NCBI GenBank assembly: GCA_946807835.1
Contig: OX327683.1
Location: 36,205,001 to 36,269,000, forward strand
Length of the DNA stretch: 64,000 nucleotides
Source: Ailanthus altissimus
Taxonomy: Eukaryota; Streptophyta; Magnoliopsida; Sapindales; Simaroubaceae
Direction of reading: 5' to 3'
The first letter of the stretch is position 1. Every line of letters begins with the position of its first letter. Positions 24,976-37,806 of the stretch are shown here, in pieces. The notes under the pieces were generated by a model. It made no database searches. It was given only the letters and a program-made list of their open reading frames with translations, and was not told the origin of the DNA. The position numbers and the translations under genes are program-made.

Positions 24976-27900
24976 TATCATAACAGCTTCTATTCAAGAA
25001 CCAAACAGAGCTATTTTAGCCTACTCTGTTTGTTTAATAAAGAGAGAGAGAGAGAGTAAATGGCGTTAAGCTGGATTCTTGAAGCCCAAGTAACAACCAA
25101 CATAACCAAAACAAAAACATCACATAGAGAGCGTCAAGTTCAGAGACGCATATGTTCTTCAAAAACTAAAAATTTAAAGCCTAAATCAGCCATGTAACCT
25201 CGCATCCTACAGTAGGCTGTGTTGAGGCATGCGAGTCCCCGTGTACTATTGTAATGAAAAGTTGAAGAGATTAAAGCTATTGTCAGAATTTTCCTGGCAG
25301 TGTCAGCCTTTTTGCAGTCGCTACAGGCAAGTTTCGGTTTTAGTCATCTCATTCCAACATGCAAAGAGGCGGATTCCATGCGCGTGTCCTTTACTGTCCA
25401 ATTAAAGGACTCCGTAGGTACTCTGTTATGATGTGTTCCACGCGCCATGTCAGAGAGCACAACATAACACGTCAGTTGTCCTTCTATTACGTGGGCCAGT
25501 AATGTCACCATGCTTGAATGGATTGTACGGTGGATAAAAAAATGGATTTAGTTAAGTGGGTGTATTTAGTATCTTCGTGATTGGATTATAATTGACAATG
25601 CGTGGCCCAGCCCAATATTGGAGATATCTCCGAATTCTTATTTAACATCAATCTGTTTTTTAATATGCAAAAGAGGATTCGAACTCATTATTTATACTTT
25701 AATATAAAAAAATAATGTATTACAAATTTCTCGTCACTAAATCATTCAAGCAAGTGAAATGAATAATTTCTGATCCCCCAAGAGGCCGAAAAATAAGGCA
25801 ATGCAGCAATATATGGGCCATTTCGAAATGATGAAGGGGGTGCAAAATCACATGGCATTCAATAGAAAAATAATATCATGTTATATAATTTTCATCTTGA
25901 TTTACATGCGGTACTATAATGTTGCCGACAATATGAGTTCGCACCAGGACCGTATAAGCAGAATAAACTGGTCTGTAAATGATCTGTAGTAAATGAGTCG
26001 ATATCTTCTTAATCCTTTTGCGCTTGGTCAAAAGTTTAAACTTGCGCACGAAGGTATTCCGAATTCACGTTTTTACTAATGACCTGTTAAAGGAAAAGAG
26101 GAATGAATAAAAAAAATTTTGCATCTTCTGATTTCGCAGGACGCCCCTGGTGCTCGTTATGTAGCTGAAAAGACATAACTTGCCTTTTGTGTTTTGATCC
26201 TCGGAGGTTTACGGACAAAAATTCTTTGTTAATAAGCTTTTTTAAGAGATTATGATGTGGTTTTACTTAATATTTTTTAAGCTTTTACGAGATCATGGTA
26301 TGGTGTTTTTTTTTATATATCGAAAGGAATAATTTAGTTAATTAGGCTTTTGGCATAGAAGTAAGAAGTTTAAGAAGCGATCACTCCTTTTAGAGAGGGA
26401 TTTGTTTATATTTCAATATAGTTATAGTTTAGTTGGGATAATTCTTTTTTTTTTTGTATTTTTTTTGAAAGGATTTCTTTTTTAGTTAATTACTAAAAAA
26501 ATGTGTCTCGGTATCTAATAAATAAAATAAAAATAACCTTTAATCATTAAAACATTCTAGCGTCTATTTAGGAAAATAAAATAAGATAAATATTAGTTAT
26601 TGGAAAATTTAAAAATTACAGGTCATAACCTTTTAAAAAATATTTTTTTGAAAAAAGTATTAGATTATGAAAGAATAAGGATCTTACTTTTAAGAATTGT
26701 ATATGAAAATTCCTTCCAAATTAACAAAAAAAAAAAAAGAATTGTATCTGAAAATTGTTATCCGACCAATATCCATTCCACGAAAGTTACCCTAAGGGAG
26801 ATTAATATTGACCAACTCAACAACCAGTTACCGTAATGTTTGCATGCTCTCAAGGAAGCCACTTTCGTCGTGGAAAAGAGTACTAGTTGCACTACGTTTG
26901 CAATTTATGAAACAACTATAATCAGCAATGCAAAGATTTGCCGGGCTATTGCCTACTGGCCTTACATTAATGTGACAACTAGCTCATCAATACAGTTGTT
27001 GTTGATCTAATGTTCGGCACTGGAACACATTACATGTAAAGTTGTGACATGTGACAGCTGGTTTCCTAAGAGCTGTCCATCACTATTTCAATTACAGCGA
27101 ACGTGTGGCAGGTTTATCCCGGCCACCGACTCAAAAATATCACAATTTATCAATGTTCTTCTATATCAAGACACTCGATATGTTCTCTCTAGAAATTTAT
27201 CACTGGGCTTAAAGTTTTCGAATCTAAAAAAAGTCTGAATTTTTAAGGTTCAATCAAATATTTTTTTATAGGATAATTATTCTCAGAGTTTATTATTATT
27301 TAAAAGATAGTCCACTCTAAAAATATTTTAGAGTAACAATCATCAGGTCAAGTTCTGACAAGACTTTAACGAAAAATTTGTTTGAAGTCAAAAAATTTGA
27401 TCAATAATTTAAAATACTTATTCAGTAAAGTAGGCTAGAATACAGTCAAAGCCACCATTTAAGTGTTAACCAGATCGGTTCATTTTAGCACCTACGTAAT
27501 TAACAAAAAAATCAAGTCAGAACGAACACCAATTCACCTGTCTACCGAATAGATCAACCAAGAACAGTCAATAAAGTCATTAAAAGACCAACTATTCAAA
27601 AATACCTCGAACTATAGCTGAGCCAAACAAGAACAAACTACCATAAAATTAATTCAGGAAAGTTGAACATAACCTCACACTTAACCCAAATCTACCGACG
27701 AAGAGACACGAGGAATATGCAAAGAATATGCTTAAAAATATTTACATAAAGATATTTAGCGTGTGACAAAGATAATAGGAGCAGAGTCAAAAGTATATTG
27801 AAATATTTATAAAATAATATTTAGCGTGTGACAGAAATATAATAAAAAAATTTGATCAAAGAAGCCTTCCAAAGACTAATATTATTTTAAAAAAAAGACA

Positions 27901-28798
27901 TTAAAATTAAGAATGCCCAAAAAATTAGAAAAATTAATAGAGAAAAAAAATAAAGGAAGTTAAATTCTTATTATCCTAAATACATTCATCTATTTTTTTA
28001 TCAAATTTTCATCATAAAAAATATTTTATGATTTAGTATTGGAGTGTCTTTACTAAACCCACCTCAACAAATCGTCATCGTAATTGTGTTAACGTTTTAC
28101 AAATATTATCAGAAAAAAAAATTAAACTTGTACACTTAAGTTCAATTAAAACAAGACCCGAGTGTTTTTTCACAATTATAAATATATTTAAAGCTCGATA
28201 ACCCGAATAATTATATTTTGATCAACACAATATAAAAATTACAGTCTTTTTTTTACTGCGTATAAATTAAAGCCAACTTGAAGCATTGTGAGCAAGGAAT
28301 CTGCTTTTGATGGTGGCTGGATAAGGGATTCATTATTTAACCGGTTTTATAAATGACGCGACGGGGCGGGGGATACCATATAACACTTTCACAACTTTTT
28401 AACGTCACATTGACCTTCCACCGGCGTACCATTACGAACCAACCAAGGAATTTGACTCTCCAAATTCCAACCCGGGTTTTTTTTTATAGCGGTTTACCTA
28501 TCAAGTCACCAACGGAAAAAGCAAGGCTATTCGTGTCATTTAAACAAAAGAAGGGAACCCAATTGGCATATTATTCTGCTACTATATTTCCAGCTGTGAC
28601 TAAAGCATCCTTGCCCACTCACATGGCCCCAAATCCCAACGGACCCCAAACCCCCTAACTATAGTTAACTTCACTGCTTAACCCTAGTTAAATCCTAACC
28701 CTCATCCTTTCCCTCTTTCGCATATTAACTCACCCTTAACTCAGCTTCTTACTCTATGAACTAATCGCCATCTTCTCTGCTTCTAGAAAATATCCACA
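24976..28798. other. Shared upstream region between divergent GRF9 and FLA8
   Basis: A (GA)n tract at 25041-25056, within the GRF9 leader or promoter, is the clearest element. 25080-26600 shows no gene. 26590-26840 has an ORF of 78 codons with lysine/poly-A composition, probably chance. 27240-28070 looks like an old repeat (separate entry). 28300-28798 is GC-richer and CT-rich near its end, the likely FLA8 promoter and leader; no clear TATA box is visible. Confidence 0.5.
27250..28070. repeat. Degenerate dispersed repeat, possibly an LTR remnant
   Basis: Two related segments around 27740-27772 and 27806-27835 share AAATATTTA, ATATTTAGCGTGTGACA and nearby AAAGATAATAG/AAATATAATA. Near the end, GATTTAGTATTGGAGTGTC at about 28032 and the CACCTCAACAA that follows resemble the terminal part of some plant gypsy LTRs. 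No target-site duplication or partner was found, so the class is uncertain. Confidence 0.35.
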
Positions 28799-30064
28799 AT
28801 GAGCACTCTACGCCGTCTCTCTCTCATCCTCGTTCTCTCTTTCCTTGCCACTACCATTTCAGCCCATAATATCACCGACATTCTCAAGGACTTTCCAGAG
28901 TACTCCCAGTTCAACAGCTACCTTACCCAAACAAAACTCGCCGATGAAATCAACAGCCGTCAAACAATCACAGTCCTTGTTCTCAGTAACGGGGCTATGT
29001 CTGATCTCGTAGCCAAACACCCCCTCTCCGTCATAAAAAACGAGCTTAGCCTCCACGTTTTGCTTGACTATTATGATCCCCAGAAGCTCCATCAAATCTC
29101 CAAAGGCACCACCCTCACCACCACTCTTTACCAAACTACCGGAAATGCCCCTGGCAATTTAGGTTTCGTCAATATTACCGATCTCCAAGGTGGCAAGGTT
29201 GGCTTTGGCTCGGCTGCCCCTGGCTCAAAACTTGATTCCTCCTACACCAAATCCGTTAAACAGATTGCTTATAATATGTCTGTGCTTGAGATCAACGCCC
29301 CGATTGTTGCGCCTGGAATCTTAACGGCTCCAGCTCCGTCAGCTTCGGATGTGAACATCACGGCTTTGCTTGAGAAAGCTGGGGCAAAGACATTCGCTAA
29401 CTTGCTTGTCACGAGTGGTGTGATTAAAACCTACCAGTCTGCGATTTCTAAAGGTTTGACTGTTTTTGCACCGTCTGACGAGGCCTTTAAGGCTGCTGGC
29501 GTTCCTGATCTGAGCAAACTCACCAATGCCGAGGTGGTCGCGCTCTTACAGTATCATGCAGCTAACGGCTACAATCCAGTGGGGTCGTTGAAGACTACTA
29601 AAAATCCGATCTCTACATTGGCCACCAACGGTGCTGGAAAGTTCGATCTGACTGTGACGTCGGCGGGTGACCAGGTCACTCTTCACACTGGAGTCGGCTC
29701 GTCTAGAATCGCCGACACCGTGCTTGACTCAACGCCATTGGCCATTTTCACTGTTGACAATGTGCTTTTGCCTACTGAGTTGTTTGGAAAGGCGCCGTCT
29801 CCTGCACCAGCGGGTGAGCCTGTGGCGGCTCCATCTCCGGCCCCAACCGTGGCTTCTCCTAGTCCTGCTCCGATGACTGTCCCAAGCCCGTCACCTTTGG
29901 CTGCCTCACCTCCGGCTCCGCCTACAGAGACGCCAGGGGAAGCGCCAGCTAACGCGCCTGACTCATCCGAGAATACTACCGCTGACAGTGCTGCTGTTCA
30001 CGTGAATGTTCCAGCATTCTTCGCAGCTCTCGTCACCGTTGTTTGTTGTGTTCTGCTGTCCTGA
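28799..30064 (+). CDS. FLA8: Fasciclin-like arabinogalactan protein, FLA8/FLA10 group
   Basis: A single exon encodes 421 residues. Residues 1-22 form a signal peptide ending near TTISA, before HNITDIL. The first FAS1 domain (about 23-165) contains [18 protein letters not shown] and [17 protein letters not shown]. The second (about 183-328) contains [38 protein letters not shown] and [13 protein letters not shown]. About 333-390 is an AGP region of AP, SP and PA repeats, the substrate for prolyl hydroxylation and arabinogalactan addition. The C terminus is a small-residue stretch followed by a hydrophobic tail ([15 protein letters not shown]), the signal for GPI anchoring. Several N-glycosylation sequons (NIT, NMS, NTT) are present. 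It acts at the plasma membrane/cell wall interface. Lack of introns and length match the family; position matches At2g45470. It is intact. Confidence 0.93.
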   Translation: MSTLRRLSLILVLSFLATTISAHNITDILKDFPEYSQFNSYLTQTKLADEINSRQTITVLVLSNGAMSDLVAKHPLSVIKNELSLHVLLDYYDPQKLHQISKGTTLTTTLYQTTGNAPGNLGFVNITDLQGGKVGFGSAAPGSKLDSSYTKSVKQIAYNMSVLEINAPIVAPGILTAPAPSASDVNITALLEKAGAKTFANLLVTSGVIKTYQSAISKGLTVFAPSDEAFKAAGVPDLSKLTNAEVVALLQYHAANGYNPVGSLKTTKNPISTLATNGAGKFDLTVTSAGDQVTLHTGVGSSRIADTVLDSTPLAIFTVDNVLLPTELFGKAPSPAPAGEPVAAPSPAPTVASPSPAPMTVPSPSPLAASPPAPPTETPGEAPANAPDSSENTTADSAAVHVNVPAFFAALVTVVCCVLLS

Positions 30065-30411
30065 ATCGTAATTACGTAGGTCTGTTAATTTATTTCTTTT
30101 TTTTTAATTTCAGGTTTCTTTTTTGCTTCTCGTTGCTAGGAGTTAGAAAGGTTTATTTTTAATTTATTTGGAAATTTTAATTTATGGGATGAGACGAGGT
30201 GCATTTTTAGTAGCAAAGGAGGTGCGAGTGAGAATCAGAACAGTGGGGCTGTTGATGTATGTTGCAGCTTTTTATTTTTATTTTTACTTTTTGTTTTTGT
30301 TAATGTTTTTTAATTCTATTTTTGAGATATTATTATATTATTTTAATTTGTTATTTGTTGGTTATTGCGTTGAGTGGCGAGAATATTTGATACGACTGAA
30401 TGGTAGGATAC
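30065..30411 (+). other. 3' UTR and flank of FLA8
   Basis: The sequence is T-rich, with TTTATTTTTA-type runs that could serve as polyadenylation signals. The 83-codon ORF at 30168-30419 is low-complexity Phe/Tyr and not credible as a protein. Confidence 0.45.
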
Positions 30412-31230
30412 GACTGTGAGCTCACGTGGCGAGATTGATGTGTGGGCTCCATGGTTTTTTTAAAAGCAATTTAATATTTGATAAAATCAAGCACTATGAA
30501 TTATCGGAACAATATTGATATAAGACTCAACGAACGCTCGAACTTAAAAGTTTTTTCTTAATAAAGAGACAATAAGTTCAAAATTATGGACTATTTACAA
30601 ATGAATTATTATACCCGATGGAGAGTTCTATTACAATCTTCCAATGAGGATATCAATTTTCATATAGACTGTGAGCTCACGTGGCGAGATTGATGTGTGG
30701 GCTCCATGGTTTTTTTAAAAGCAATTTAATATTTGATAAAATCAAGCACTATGAATGATCGGAACAATATTGATATAAGACTCAACGAACGCTCGAACTT
30801 ACAAGTTTTTTCTTAATAAAGAGACAATAAGTTCAAAATTATGGATTATTTACAAATGAATTATTATACTCTTAATTTTATTAAGGATGGGGAGTTCTAT
30901 TACAATCTTACAATGAGGATATCACATAGGAGGAAATTACAAATTTTCATATAGTGAAAAGTTTCAAAAGTAGAGACTGATACAAGATTTATTGGCGAAG
31001 ACTTTAAGTTTTCCGTTAAGAGACAATAATTTTAAATTTGAAATTATTTATAAATGAATTTTTTTATTTCTGGTAAGGAAGGAAATTATTATTTTTTTAA
31101 ATAGAGAGATAATAACTCTAAAATTATAAATCATTTACAAATGAATGTTTTTCAGAGACAATAATTCTAAAATTATAAACTATTTACAAATAAATTTTTC
31201 TAGCCTTATTACGAACGGAGAGTCCTATTA
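30412..31230. repeat. 255-bp tandem duplication with decayed further copies
   Basis: Unit 1 starts at 30412 and unit 2 at 30667. Both begin GACTGTGAGCTCACGTGGCG and continue nearly identically for about 205 bases through CAATATTGATATAAGACTC and AGAGACAATAAGTTCAAAAT. After that the units differ by indels but again share GGAGTTCTATTACAATCTT or close variants. Three more diverged copies of the AGAGACAATAA...AAATTAT...TTTACAAATGAAT core follow at about 31017, 31100 and 31153, and a GGAGAGTCCTATTATAATCT copy near 31219. The first two units are recent; the rest are old. Confidence 0.75.
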
Positions 31231-33423
31231 TAATCTTACAAGACGAGGAAATAGAAGAAAAGTTACAAAAAAATACCCCTAAATTTATTCCATCATTATT
31301 CTCGATCCAACCCTAATCTAGTCAACCTACCCAAGACAATCCAACAATCAGACCAGACCGACAGCATAGGATCTTGAGGTGGCTAGGAATGGAAGACGAT
31401 CGTTGAATTCAACAGTAATAGGGGAAGCTTTCGACGACGGCGTGAGAGCAGATCCAGTAGGGTAGTGAGTTCTCAGCCAAAGCTAGGTCGAAAACACATC
31501 AGAGATCCGGGGCAGAAAACACATCGAAGATCCGGGGAGTTTCGATGATGCCAGTAAACGGATTGGCCAGAATCGCGACCGCTCAGGGGAGCTGAGAAGA
31601 GCGTGGGCTACATGGTTTTAGTTGGTTCGGACATGGAAAAAGTGTTTTCCAGAGCTCCTTTTTTTTTTTTCTTTTTTTCTTTTTGGCGAATTGATATGAT
31701 TCCTAGAAGCAACGAATTACTTTCTCTTGTAATTTCAACTTCGATATTCAAAAAAAGAAAATTTGCTCTATTCGGGGGACAGTTGATTAGGCTCGCTGTC
31801 GATGAGTCATCATTGAAGGTTGTGAGTGATTGAGTAGTCCTTATTTTGGTTGCAATAAATACAGTATCTTGGTTGTGGGGTGGATTATATCAATTCTATC
31901 AGGCCCACGCCCATCCATCTTCGTAGTGGTGATTAGTCATCTGGTCTGTGGCTTCATTGGTGCCACTAGTTGTTAGGATTTCCACGCGATTCCCTTGTCT
32001 CTCGTATTTGTCTCAAAGCTTCTGCCCAATCCCACCATTCACATACACACTCAAGTTAAATCTACCCTCCTAACGTGGGTAAAAGTTTGTTTAACTGATA
32101 CAATTAGAAGATTCGAAGTTTAAATTAAAGAGATGTAATTTATATTAAAAGTCATGAGTTTGAATGTAAACAATAATATCTTGGCCAATTATGTTGCTTC
32201 GATTCAAATTATAAGAGACTTGCGCATGCCGAGGGAAATCTTTTCACTAACTCGAATTGCAAAGCTGTACGTAATTTGAACGCAAACTCGAAGATTTAAC
32301 CTAAATGAGTAATCTACATTTTTTCAAAAAATTTATATTAAATTAATATGTGAAATAATAATTATTATTAAATATTATATTATTTTATCATTGGATAGAT
32401 ATTTGATACGTAAAAATTCAAAACTGTTCCAATATGTTGTCCTTTGATTTGGATTTATCTGGTACCCACGCAGATAACACTGGATCACTGCTACCATACG
32501 TGTGTCAAGTGGAGTATAGTTATTCAAGTGGAGCCAAATTTATTATTATGTGGGACAAACAAAATGCATAGTACTTCGGATCTGGAGTTGAAATCCCTTC
32601 CGGCCATGATCTCATAGAATATATATACAATTGATTTAATAATTTATATAATTCGTTATATAATAAGTTTTAGTTAGGTGGTAATATTTTATAATATATT
32701 ATAAATTATATAAAAAATAAAATAAATAAATATATTAATTAATAATAAATAATAGTGTTATTTATTCATTATGATGAGTTATATAATTTATTAGATTAAT
32801 TATATATATATGTTAGTTTTTTATTAAAAATAAAATAATGTTTCATTTTTTAAATAATACCGATGAAATTATATAACAAATAATTACAAATTTTTTATTA
32901 TTTATTATTTTAATAATTATTTAACTTATAATTAAATTTTAAAAATAAATATATTATTTAAAAAATATAACATTACTTTTAAAAACGATCCACTTGACTA
33001 CTTTATTTATGTTCTAAGCGAATGACATTAAGTGAATTTTGAAATAAATTACATATAGACATTTTTGTTAATAATTGAGGACGAAACGCTTTAAATGATT
33101 ATATCCATGTGATTTTTGTTCGCTTGTTAGTATCGTATGTTTTACTAATTTAAGGGAACTTATATTAAACATGCGATTGGAAACATTTGCAAAGGAATAG
33201 AATTCATTGTAAAATAACTTTCAATAGCCTAAACTCTGTACAATCTATAGATGTTTTGTTTTGGAAAAAAATAAATACTGTAAATAGAATTTAAACCTCA
33301 AATGTTAGTACTTCTAAACAATTTATCAAATTGAACCAATTTGCTCTTGGAAAAATTAAATTAAATCAAATATCAGCTATAATACAACCAACAAATAACT
33401 CGCACTAGTGTATTTTTTTTTAA
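31231..33423. other. Intergenic spacer, no gene recognised
   Basis: 31300-31850 is GC-richer, with ORFs of up to 76 codons but no motifs. 32050-32340 has pieces typical of dispersed plant repeats. 32600-32970 is almost pure A/T and shares the style of the sequence near 61100-61260. No RNA gene was found. Confidence 0.45.
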
Positions 33424-33588
33424 AATAATGCTATGGATTTTTAAATTTTTAATTTTAAATATATCAATTAATTATTAGGAGATTAAATAATATTATAAAT
33501 AATTTTAAAAATTATACAATTTAATTAATTGATACATTAACTTAAAATAAAAATTTTGAGATATTATTTAAATAGTGTAGTATTACTT
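33424..33588. mobile_element. MITE, AT-rich palindromic type
   Basis: The element is an imperfect palindrome. The left arm, AATAATGCTAT...ATATCAATTAATTATTAGGAG, is mirrored by the right arm, whose inverse reads AGTAATACTACACTATTT and ATGTATCAATTAATTAAAT. It has no coding capacity. It shares the layout and the TATCAATTAATTATT core with elements at 47882 and 61335, suggesting one family. Confidence 0.55.
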
Positions 33589-33956
33589 TATTTTAATTAT
33601 AAATTAAGAAAATTCCAAAAGTATAATTTTCCTGGCCATCAATTTACCGTAGAAATTGCATTGACAAATTACGGAGATTTGCGCGGCGTAGGTAGTTGAA
33701 CGACCGGCCGAAAGTCAGCGTGTTGAAACGATGACGTTTCCGCTTTACGTGGTTGCGAGTCTCAAATCAGCAAGTACTTCCATTTTATTATCTCTCTCAT
33801 TTTTCTTTTTTTTTTCGAAAATGAAGAAAATGCCATATGCGGTACTTACCAACACAGTAAAACCCCTCTTATTACCAGGAAGTTGAACGACAAAACAGAA
33901 ATTCCATCAATTAACAAAAACTCTAAAGCCGTTTCTGAAAACTTACGCGGTCGACC

Positions 33957-36900
33957 ATGGCCACCAAGCCGCCTACAAGCACCATCACATCCAACGCTCC
34001 ACAAGAGAGACGATACCATTCAATCTTTGACCTCCCATCGGACTTCTTCGATTCTTGTAGCTTATTAACTTCTTCTGCAACGTCAGTATCCGAGAATGAT
34101 CCTAGCTTTGATGATTCAGCCACAGAAACCCTAGAAGAGATAGATGATCACGAGGAAGAAGATAAACGTTCCAGAAACGGCGTCGCTTTAACTAGGTGGA
34201 CTTGTAATACTTGTAAGACTGAGTTCGAGTCTCTTCAAGAGCAGCGCTCGCACTTCAAATCCGATGTTCATCGTTTCAATGTAAAAGCCTCTGCCTCTTT
34301 TCTCTGCTTTTATTACTTCTCTTAATACAAGACATATTTGAAACCTTTCAGCATATCAACTTATTTAGCATAATTTTAGGGGACTGATTCCATTGTACAG
34401 AATTAATGGCATGAGATTTGGCCTTCATTCTGCCTCTTCTTTCAATCTCTAGCTTTTGGAAACAAGTGAAGTTTCAAATTTCTTTGAAATTGTACGACTT
34501 TTTATTTAGCGCTCGGTTGGTTCTCCTGTTGGTGTTGTATGGATTATTTGAGTATTATTGAAATCTTTGCGGCTGGAAACAGTATCATATTAGTGAGGTT
34601 TCTCTTTGTTTGTGATCTTCAAGTTAAGGTGCATCTGTTCTGCCACATTTCACCTATGACTCAATCTCGATGAGGTTGTATATGGAATTATGTTCAGCTA
34701 GACAATGGGGCGGTTCGATTTTGTGTTTGATGTCCAAACTTTTTGTATTTAAATGGTACCAGAGAATCTATATTTACAGGTTTATTTATAATGTGTACAC
34801 AAATGATGAGCAGACTGTTTTTCTCACAGAGTTTAAGGGTGTTTTAGAACAATGATTGGGTGCATATATAGAATAATAGGTAGACTGTTTAAAACAATAG
34901 ATAGGCCTACAATGTGGAGACAATGATTGGGTGCATATATAGAAAAGGATTTCTTTTCAATTTATTTATTTAGTGGTGTATAAATTGTTTTAGAACTTTC
35001 TGGTACCAATTATTTTACATAATTAGAATTCAAAGTATGATATGTGCCACATTGATCTTGCTCTCTCTTTCTAATCTGAAATGCATTATTCTGTCGGGAA
35101 CATTCAGAATGAAAATACATGGTTATCAATTGTTGTTTCCTGCTAATATGTGCTGTGCATTTACTTCATCGTGTTGTGGTAATAGGTAAAGCTAACCATT
35201 GCTGGTAAGGATATAGTAAAGGAGGAAGATTTTGATGAGTTGACATCTGATTCTCTTAAAGACTATGATGTATCAAGTATATCAGGATCAGAAGATGAAG
35301 TTGATAAATTATCCTTCCGCCCTGACGATCCACGTGGGGAATCAGTTCAAAATGTTAGGAAGAAGTTGTTTATCCGCCTTCGGACAGGAGAGAGAGTTTC
35401 AATCTGGAAATGTCTGCTTTTGAATGAGTCTGAAAGTGTTTCACTTGAGAATGATAAAACATTTTCTATTGATGAGGATGGGTGCTTGAGAGAAAGCAAA
35501 GTGATTGAGAGATTGAAAATTATGATTCATGAGCCCCGGGATAATACTCATTTCAGGATTGTGTTGCTTGCAAGAGGTGGGCACTTTGCTGGTTGTGTCT
35601 TTGATGGTAACTCTGTTGTGGCTCACAAAACTTTCCACAGGTCAGTACATTTTTGGCTACTGCTGTTTGAGCAATTTATTTGTGTTAGGAAGAAAATGGG
35701 AGTGAAGAATACTGATCTGCATTTAGTTATGAGATATGCTTAATTATTTACTTTTAGAATTGTTGAATGCGTTATTTTTCTTGTAGATATGTTGTGAGGG
35801 CCAAGGCTGGTAAAAAACAGTCATCTAAAGATGCAAGTGGCAAGGCTATACATTCTGCTGGAGCTGCTCTTCGACGGTATAATGAACTTGCTTTAAAGAA
35901 GGTATCAAATGCTGTGCATTTTGCCTTTGTTTTGACTTCTAATATATATCTTGGAAAGTTGGTTAATTAGTGTTTACTAAATATTTTAGGAAATACAAGA
36001 ACTTCTTGCTTCTTGGAAGCCTTATTTTGATGCTTCTATTTGTGTATTCATTTATGCTCCTTCAACCAATCGTCAATTGCTTTTCAATGGGGAGAAACCG
36101 TGTTTTAGTCATCAGAGATGTGCTATTAAAAATGTTCCATTGACTGTTCGGAGGCCCACGCTCAAGGAAACCCAGCGTTTATATAAGCAACTGACCCAAA
36201 TTGCCTACGAGGTGGATGAGAAAGATATTTCACTGGGCACTAATGAGGATTCAATGTCAAGTGCAAACTCCATTAGCAAAGTTGGCCCGAACCTTAGCAA
36301 AGAAGACTTGGGCAATAACTTGGACTTTAAGGAAACTTCTGAAGCTTCAAGTTGCAAAAAATCTTCTGAACAGTATATCTCAAGTGAGAGTGAAAGTGAA
36401 GTTATTGGCATAACAACAGCTCTGCACGAAGCAGCACAGTCTGGCGATGCTCAGAAAGTCTTGGAACTGCTAGAAGAGGGTTTTGACCCTTGCAAGAAAG
36501 ATGAAAGGGGGCGAACTCCATATATGCTGGCTAGTGAGAAGGAAGTTAGGAATACTTTTAGACGGTTTATGGCCTCAAACCCTGATAAATGGGATTGGCA
36601 AGCTGCTAAAGTACCTAGTGCATTAACAAAAGAAATGGAGGAATCTCAAGCTGCTAAACAGGTATTGATTTTTGCTTCCTAATTTAAGGATGTTTTCACC
36701 TGTGTTGGTTTTTTTGGCATATATTGTGCATTTATTGTTCGCAGATGAATTTGGTTGAGCTCTCATAAATTATTCTCAAGTGAATAATTGAGATTGTTGC
36801 ATAAAGCAAGAGAAGAGCAGGCTTATTAATGATGATTGAGATCCAACATTTGGAATGAAGTTCTGATGTTTTACTTTTTCGGTGGTGGTTTTTCAGGCAG

Positions 36901-37806
36901 AGAAAGATGCCAAGCGGAAAGCAAAGGCAAAAGAATTGAAGAAGTTACGTAAAGCAAAAGATAAAAAGGCACAGGTAAGCATTCTTCGGTCCTGGTCCAG
37001 ATATGTCTTAAAGAGATGCTAGTGTAGATATTTTCATCTCATAATGTTTATGCTTCTTTCTTTTTTCTCCAACTGATGAGATTATGTGATGATATAATTA
37101 TCATTAGATCAGGAGAAGTCATTCATCGTGCATAGCATGCTTTCTTTCCCCATTTATTGTTCTTTCTTACGTCTGCATTTTGATTTCGACTTGTTGCCTG
37201 GCACACAGGCTCAGGCTGCCTTGTCCCAGAATGCTGCAGCAGTTGCAGATAATCGATCCACACCATCCTCAGTTGTAAAGGGAGGGACTCAGCTTCGTGG
37301 ATCAATCATCTCCAAAGAGGTTAGATTAATTTTTTTTTTCTGCAAATGCTTATATGATGGACATTATTTCACATGCTCTTGAGGTTATCCAGAACATATT
37401 GGTTTAAACTTCACTGTCCATTCTTTCGTTTGACGTATTGCAAATTTAGCTGGTTTTGCTCTCAAATCCCCTCTCATTCTATTCCACTTGGTCATTACTC
37501 CATGAATTTTACAATTATTTTTCCCTTAACCAGGAGGAGCTGAAGAGAATGCAGGACGCTGAAAGGGAAAAAAGAGCAGCTGCTGCTGAGAGGAGAATGG
37601 CTGCTGCTGCATCCATCAACTCTCTGGGCGATGGCACAAGCACTGCAGCTAATACTTCACAGCTCAAAACGGGGTTAGCAACTGACATTAACTGCTCGTG
37701 TTGTGGTGCATCATTAGCCGGCAAAGTGCCTTTTCACAGATATAATTATAAATACTGCAGCACGTCATGTATGCATGTGCACCGAGAGATCCTCGAGGAT
37801 GGATAA
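33957..37806 (+). CDS. VMS1/ANKZF1 homologue, tRNA-acting release factor of ribosome quality control (7 exons)
   Basis: Exons are 33957-34280, 35186-35640, 35787-35901, 35990-36661, 36897-36974, 37209-37319 and 37534-37806. All are in phase and give 675 residues. In order: a C2H2 zinc finger ([20 protein letters not shown], about 81-105); the VLRF1 (eRF1-like) domain, including [19 protein letters not shown] and [18 protein letters not shown] with Gln271 in the catalytic loop; [12 protein letters not shown]; an ankyrin segment (about 439-493, [11 protein letters not shown]...GRTPYMLA); a Lys/Ala-rich coiled coil; and a C-terminal CxxC...CxxxC motif ([20 protein letters not shown]). In yeast and human, Vms1/ANKZF1 cleaves peptidyl-tRNA on stalled 60S subunits so that the nascent chain can be degraded; the glutamine is essential there. 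The start has a strong context (ACCATGG). The architecture is complete. Confidence 0.93.

Noticed and set aside
25673..25690. GGATTCGAACTC resembling a tRNA T arm
   Set aside because: There is no acceptor stem, anticodon arm or D arm around it; such words are common in dispersed plant repeats.
30168..30419. 83-codon ORF after FLA8
   Set aside because: Phe/Tyr low-complexity translation of a T-rich 3' UTR.
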